Below, one piece after another: positions 60,132 through 64,000 of a stretch of 64,000 bases of DNA (position 1 is its first letter; every line of letters starts with the position of its first letter). Position numbers and translations under genes: made by a program. The notes under the pieces are model-generated. The model did no database searches, was not told the origin of the DNA, and was given only the letters and a program-made list of their open reading frames with translations. The DNA comes from DASYTH01 sp035762905 (lineage in GTDB: Bacteria; Actinomycetota; Actinomycetes; Mycobacteriales; Pseudonocardiaceae): contig NZ_DASUCC010000159.1 of assembly GCF_035762905.1 (NCBI RefSeq), positions 11,538-75,537 of the forward strand. The letters run 5' to 3'.

Positions 60132-62627
60132 ATGACACTCACCGACCTGCTGCCGGCCGCCGCCGACCCGGACGACCTGTTCGACGCCTTCTCCGCCTGG
60201 GCCGCCGAGCAGGGCCTCGAGCTGTACCCGGCGCAGCAGGAGGCGATGATCGAGATCGTCTCCGGGTCGAACGTCATCCTCAGCACGCCGACCGGTTCCG
60301 GAAAGAGCATGGTGGCCGTCGGCGCCCACTTCACGGCGCTCGCCACCGGCCGGCGCAGCTTCTACACCGCGCCGATCAAGGCGCTGGTCTCGGAGAAGTT
60401 CTTCGCGCTGTGCCAGACGTTCGGCGCGGACAACGTCGGCATGCTCACCGGCGACGCGAGTGTGAACGAGGCGGCCCCGATCATCTGCTGCACCGCCGAG
60501 ATCCTGGCCAACATCGCGCTGCGGGACGGGGCGGCGGCGGACGCCGGCCTGGTGATCATGGACGAGTTCCACTTCTACGCCGAGCCGGACCGCGGCTGGG
60601 CCTGGCAGGTCCCGCTGCTTGAGCTGCCCGGCACGCAGTTCGTGCTGATGTCCGCGACGCTCGGCGACGTGGCCCGGTTCGAGGCGGACCTGACCCGGCG
60701 CACCAGCCGGCCGACCGCGGTGGTCACCTCCGCGCAGCGGCCGGTGCCGCTGTTCTACAGCTACCGGCTCACGCCCCTGCACGAGACGCTCGAGGAGTTG
60801 CTGGCCACCAACCAGGCGCCGATCTACGTCGTGCACTTCACCCAGGCCGCCGCGCTGGAGCGGGCCCAGGCGCTGATGAGCATCAACGTGTGCACCCGCG
60901 CGGAGAAGGACGAGATCGCCCGGCTGATCGGTCGGTTCCGGTTCACCGCCGGGTTCGGCCGGACGCTGTCCCGCCTGGTGCGGCACGGCATCGGGGTGCA
61001 CCACGCGGGGATGCTGCCGAAGTACCGCCGGCTGGTGGAGCGGCTGGCTCAGGCCGGCCTGCTCAAGATCGTCTGTGGCACCGACACGCTCGGCGTCGGC
61101 ATCAACGTTCCGATCAGAACGGTGGTGTTCACCGCACTGTCCAAGTACGACGGGGTGAAGACCCGGCACCTCAAGGCCCGGGAGTTCCACCAGATCGCCG
61201 GGCGGGCCGGGCGGGCCGGCTACGACACGGTCGGCAACGTCGTGGTGCAGGCGCCCGACCACGTCGTGGAGAACGAGCGGGCGCTGGCCAAGGCCGGTGA
61301 CGACCCGAAGAAGCGGCGCAAGGTGGTCCGGCACAAGCCGCCGGCCGGGTTCGTGTCCTGGGGCGAGCCCACCTTCGAGCGCCTGGTGGCCGCCGAGCCG
61401 GAGCCGCTGCACTCCAGCTTCGGGGTCAGCCACGCGATGCTGCTCAACGTGATCGGCCGGCCCGGCGACGCGTTCGCCGCCATGCGCAAGCTGCTCACCG
61501 ACAACCACGAGGACCGCCCGGCGCAGCGAAGGCACATCCGGCGGGCGATCGCCATCTACCGCGCGCTGCTGGCCGCCGGCGTGGTCGAGCGGCTGTCCGA
61601 TCCGGACGAGACCGGCCGCATCGTGCGGCTGACCATGGACCTGCAGCTCGACTTCGCGCTCAACCAGCCGCTGTCGCCGTTCGCGCTGGCCGCGATCGAC
61701 CTGCTCGACCGGGAGTCGCCGAGCTACCCGCTGGACGTGCTCTCGGTCATCGAGTCCACTTTGGACGATCCGAGGCAGGTGCTGTACGCACAGGAGTCGA
61801 AGGCCCGCGGCGTGGCGGTCGCGGCGATGAAGGCCGATGGCATCGAGTACGAGGAGCGGATGACGCTGCTCGAGGACGTGACCTATGCCAAGCCGCTGGC
61901 CGAACTGCTGGACGCGGCCTACCAGACCTACCGGCGCGGCCACCCGTGGGTCGCCGACCACCCGCTCTCGCCGAAGTCGGTGGCCAGGGACATGTACGAG
62001 CGGGCCATGTCGTTCACCGAGTACGTCGGGTTCTACGGGCTGGCCCGGTCGGAGGGGCTGGTGCTGCGCTACCTCGCCGACGCCTACAAGGCGCTGCGCC
62101 AGACCGTGCCGACCGAGGCCAAGACCGAGGAGCTGACCGATCTCGAGGCGTGGCTCGGCGAGCTGGTCCGGCAGGTCGACTCCAGCCTGCTCGACGAGTG
62201 GTCGGCGCTGGTCAACCCCACCGATCCGGCGGCCCCGGTGGACGACGAGCCGCCGGCCGTGACCGCCAACCCGCGGGCGTTCCGGGTACTGGTGCGCAAC
62301 GCGCTGTTCCACCGGGTGCAGCTCGCCGCCCGGGGTGACTACGCGGCGCTCGGCGAGCTGGACGGCGAGTCCGGGTGGACCGAGGAGCGGTGGCGGGCGG
62401 CGATCGAGCCCTACTTCGACACGCATGACGAGATCGGCGCCGGGCCGGACGCTCGCGGCCCGGCACTATTGATCATCGAAGAGGAACCGGACCGGTGGGT
62501 GGTCCGTCAGATCTTCGATGACCCGGCCGGCGACCACGACTGGGGCATTGTCGCCGAGATCGATCTGGACGGGTCTGCACGTGCAGGTGAGGTGTGCATT
62601 CACATTTCGTTTGCCGGGCAATGGTAA
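60132..62627 (+). CDS. DEAD/DEAH-box RNA helicase, Ski2-like (DUF3516 type)
   Basis: 831 residues. Walker A TPTGSGKS, DEFH in VIMDEFHFY, SATLGD, and QIAGRAGRAGYD of motif VI, then a long C-terminal region typical of actinobacterial DUF3516 helicases. It probably unwinds RNA. ATG 60132; co-directional with the NUDIX-NYN gene. Confidence 0.92.
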   Translation: MTLTDLLPAAADPDDLFDAFSAWAAEQGLELYPAQQEAMIEIVSGSNVILSTPTGSGKSMVAVGAHFTALATGRRSFYTAPIKALVSEKFFALCQTFGADNVGMLTGDASVNEAAPIICCTAEILANIALRDGAAADAGLVIMDEFHFYAEPDRGWAWQVPLLELPGTQFVLMSATLGDVARFEADLTRRTSRPTAVVTSAQRPVPLFYSYRLTPLHETLEELLATNQAPIYVVHFTQAAALERAQALMSINVCTRAEKDEIARLIGRFRFTAGFGRTLSRLVRHGIGVHHAGMLPKYRRLVERLAQAGLLKIVCGTDTLGVGINVPIRTVVFTALSKYDGVKTRHLKAREFHQIAGRAGRAGYDTVGNVVVQAPDHVVENERALAKAGDDPKKRRKVVRHKPPAGFVSWGEPTFERLVAAEPEPLHSSFGVSHAMLLNVIGRPGDAFAAMRKLLTDNHEDRPAQRRHIRRAIAIYRALLAAGVVERLSDPDETGRIVRLTMDLQLDFALNQPLSPFALAAIDLLDRESPSYPLDVLSVIESTLDDPRQVLYAQESKARGVAVAAMKADGIEYEERMTLLEDVTYAKPLAELLDAAYQTYRRGHPWVADHPLSPKSVARDMYERAMSFTEYVGFYGLARSEGLVLRYLADAYKALRQTVPTEAKTEELTDLEAWLGELVRQVDSSLLDEWSALVNPTDPAAPVDDEPPAVTANPRAFRVLVRNALFHRVQLAARGDYAALGELDGESGWTEERWRAAIEPYFDTHDEIGAGPDARGPALLIIEEEPDRWVVRQIFDDPAGDHDWGIVAEIDLDGSARAGEVCIHISFAGQW

Positions 62628-62700
62628 GGACCTTCGACCCGCAGACAGCCGATCATGTGCGTCGATACGATTCCGGTGATTCGACCAAGGGGCAGGCGTC

Positions 62701-62943
62701 ATGGACGATCGGGTGGCCGAGCAGTTGCTGCTCGCGCTGTGCCGTCGGTCCGGCGGAGACGTTCACCTTGATCTCGCCGAGCTGGACTCGATCGACGCAT
62801 CCGGACTGATCGCGCTGCTCAGGGGCGCCGCGACCATGTGCGGCGACCGGTATCTCGTGTTGCACAACGCGCCCGTGTCGCTGCGCCCGATGCTCGACGT
62901 GGTCGGCGAGGCGGTCGGCGATTCAGGCGTGCGCGTCGTGTGA
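62701..62943 (+). CDS. STAS-domain protein (anti-sigma factor antagonist-like)
   Basis: 80 residues, a compact STAS fold: DVHLDLAELDSIDASGLIALLRG has the Ser that kinases phosphorylate in this family. Shorter than the usual 100-110 residues because the first strand is trimmed. It overlaps the convergent phosphoribosyltransferase gene by 21 bases. Role inferred only from family. Confidence 0.75.
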   Translation: MDDRVAEQLLLALCRRSGGDVHLDLAELDSIDASGLIALLRGAATMCGDRYLVLHNAPVSLRPMLDVVGEAVGDSGVRVV

Positions 62944-63564
62944 CCGCAGAAATGCCCTGACTTCCTCGTCGGTGAGCTGCCGAAAATTTCGGAACCATTG
63001 CCCCACCGCCTGGAATGGCACCGGGGCGTGCAGGCAGACCACCTCGTCGGCCAGCCCGGTCAGCTTTTCCGCGACGTCGGCGGGGGCCACCGGAATAGCC
63101 AGCACGGTGTGCCGGGCGCCGAGCCTGCGCACCACCCGGATCGCGGCGACCACAGTGGATCCGGTGGCCACCCCGTCGTCGACGATGATCACCGTCCGGT
63201 CCGCGAGGTCGGCCGCGGGACGGTCCACGCGCAGCGCCTCGGCCCGCCGCCGCACCTCCGCCCGTTCCCGCTCCACCGTGTCGTGCAGGTCCTCCCAGGA
63301 CAATCCGGCCTCGTGCAGCACCGGCATGTTGCGCACCGTGACGCCGTCCTCGCCGACCGCCCCGGCGGCCAGCTCCGGCCGGTAGGGCACGCCCACCTTG
63401 CGCACCACGATCACGTCCAGCGGCGCCTTGAGCTCCGCGGCGATCTCCGCGGCCACCGGCACTCCCCCGCGCGGCAGCGCGAGCACGACCGGCTCGGCGC
63501 CGGCGAGGTGGCCGAGCCGCGCGGCCAGCAACCGGCCGGCCTCGGACCGGTCCCGGAAGTGCAT
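62923..63564 (-). CDS. Phosphoribosyltransferase-family protein
   Basis: 213 residues of type I PRTase fold. The PRPP-binding loop is TVIIVDDGVATGSTVVAA; the N-terminal LALPRGGVPVAAEIA and VVRKVGVPYRPELAAGAV match the predicted PRTases often found with stress genes. The exact base substrate is unknown. Confidence 0.88.
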   Translation of the reverse strand: MHFRDRSEAGRLLAARLGHLAGAEPVVLALPRGGVPVAAEIAAELKAPLDVIVVRKVGVPYRPELAAGAVGEDGVTVRNMPVLHEAGLSWEDLHDTVERERAEVRRRAEALRVDRPAADLADRTVIIVDDGVATGSTVVAAIRVVRRLGARHTVLAIPVAPADVAEKLTGLADEVVCLHAPVPFQAVGQWFRNFRQLTDEEVRAFLRSHDAHA

Positions 63565-63638
63565 ACCCTTCAGTCTCCCCGCTCCCGGCCGGTCCGGCGC
63601 GCCGTGCTTTCCGGTGACGTGCGTGCCAGGCTTTCCCC

Positions 63639-64000
63639 ATGACCGCCGACGACAGCTGCGCGGTCGCGCACGGCGCCGCGCCGGCCGCGACCACCACCCG
63701 CACCCTGGTCACCGTGTTCGCCTCGCCGGTCGGCGACTACCTGATCCGGTACGGCAACGACCTCGGCTTCCGCACCGTGCTGGTCGAGCCGGAGCGGGCC
63801 CGGGTCAGCTCGGCCGAGAGCGCCGCCGCGGCCGCCGTGCTCACCGCGATCCCGGCCGACCTCGACGCCAACACCGACGTCGTGGTCACCGACCACCACC
63901 GGATCGAGCTCGGCCCGATGCTGCGCGACGCCCTCGCCCTGCCGGTGCGCTGGGTCGGCGTCATGGGCAACCCCCGCCACCCCGCGCCGCACGTCACCGC
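63639..64000 (+). CDS. XdhC/CoxI-like protein (3' end outside window)
   Basis: About 120 residues visible, still open at the window edge. A Rossmann-like segment (LVTVFASPVGDYLIRYGNDLGFRTVLVEP) and VVVTDHHRIELGPMLRDAL with RWVGVMGNPR resemble the C-terminal domain of XdhC, which helps insert the molybdenum cofactor. The usual N-terminal domain is absent. Confidence 0.65.
   Translation, partial: MTADDSCAVAHGAAPAATTTRTLVTVFASPVGDYLIRYGNDLGFRTVLVEPERARVSSAESAAAAAVLTAIPADLDANTDVVVTDHHRIELGPMLRDALALPVRWVGVMGNPRHPAPHVT

Noticed and set aside
1..64000. tRNA, rRNA, CRISPR arrays, transposases and phage attachment sites.
   Set aside because: Intergenic regions were read for cloverleaf-like, repeat-spacer and terminal inverted repeat patterns and none was convincing.

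Overview
The window is high-GC DNA from a filamentous actinomycete. The evidence is GTG/ATG starts with GGAGG-type ribosome binding sites, a PknG-type kinase with a rubredoxin-like zinc ribbon, a Tat-dependent lipoprotein, and a RamC/RamS-type (SapB-like) lanthipeptide locus. The genus cannot be fixed from sequence alone. No rRNA, tRNA, CRISPR array, insertion sequence or origin was seen.

Layout. (1) 1-7547: an oligopeptide ABC importer operon (binding lipoprotein, two permeases, double ATPase; 3' end cut by the window) lies downstream of an XRE regulator with a helical C-terminus. Between them sits an unannotated, evolutionarily constrained small gene (5900-6094). (2) 7740-14363: a copper-handling set: YcnI-type protein, a giant multicopper-oxidase-like protein and a Met/His-rich membrane-anchored protein. 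(3) 14605-36400: a compact gene cluster for an unknown small molecule with no PKS or NRPS. It holds an amidinotransferase, class III aminotransferase, two P450s, a PhyH-type dioxygenase, two luciferase-like monooxygenases, a glycosyltransferase, an opine dehydrogenase, a large FAD/NAD(P)-binding protein, a nitroreductase, a fused DHQase-like/shikimate dehydrogenase, an acyl-CoA-dehydrogenase-like flavoprotein, two paralogous MFS exporters and two versions of an unrecognised two-domain protein. (4) 36744-39748: CopC-CopD fusion and an unusual regulator with two LuxR-type modules. (5) 40233-48059: an AlkB-like gene, then a complete class III lanthipeptide (ram/amf-like) locus including the 49-residue precursor. 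(6) 48430-64000: GH16 glucanase, PadR plus partner, NlpC/P60 hydrolase, a PknG/PP2C/VWA/FHA signalling operon and housekeeping genes.

How the parts may work together. The small gene at 5900-6094 has a diverged paralogue at 25100-25303 inside the biosynthetic cluster. Both share a leader with inverted repeats at the same distance. An XRE-helical regulator, a small peptide and an Opp importer together resemble an RRNPP-type peptide signalling circuit, here apparently wired to a biosynthetic cluster. A second layer is a repeated operator (two CCTAG half-sites 19-20 bp apart) in front of five transcription units of the cluster; the tandem LuxR protein is the natural candidate to bind it. Copper genes flank the cluster on both sides, and opine dehydrogenase, MFS exporters and an Opp-family importer also match the gene content of opine-type metallophore loci. 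All functional links are inference from sequence and context.
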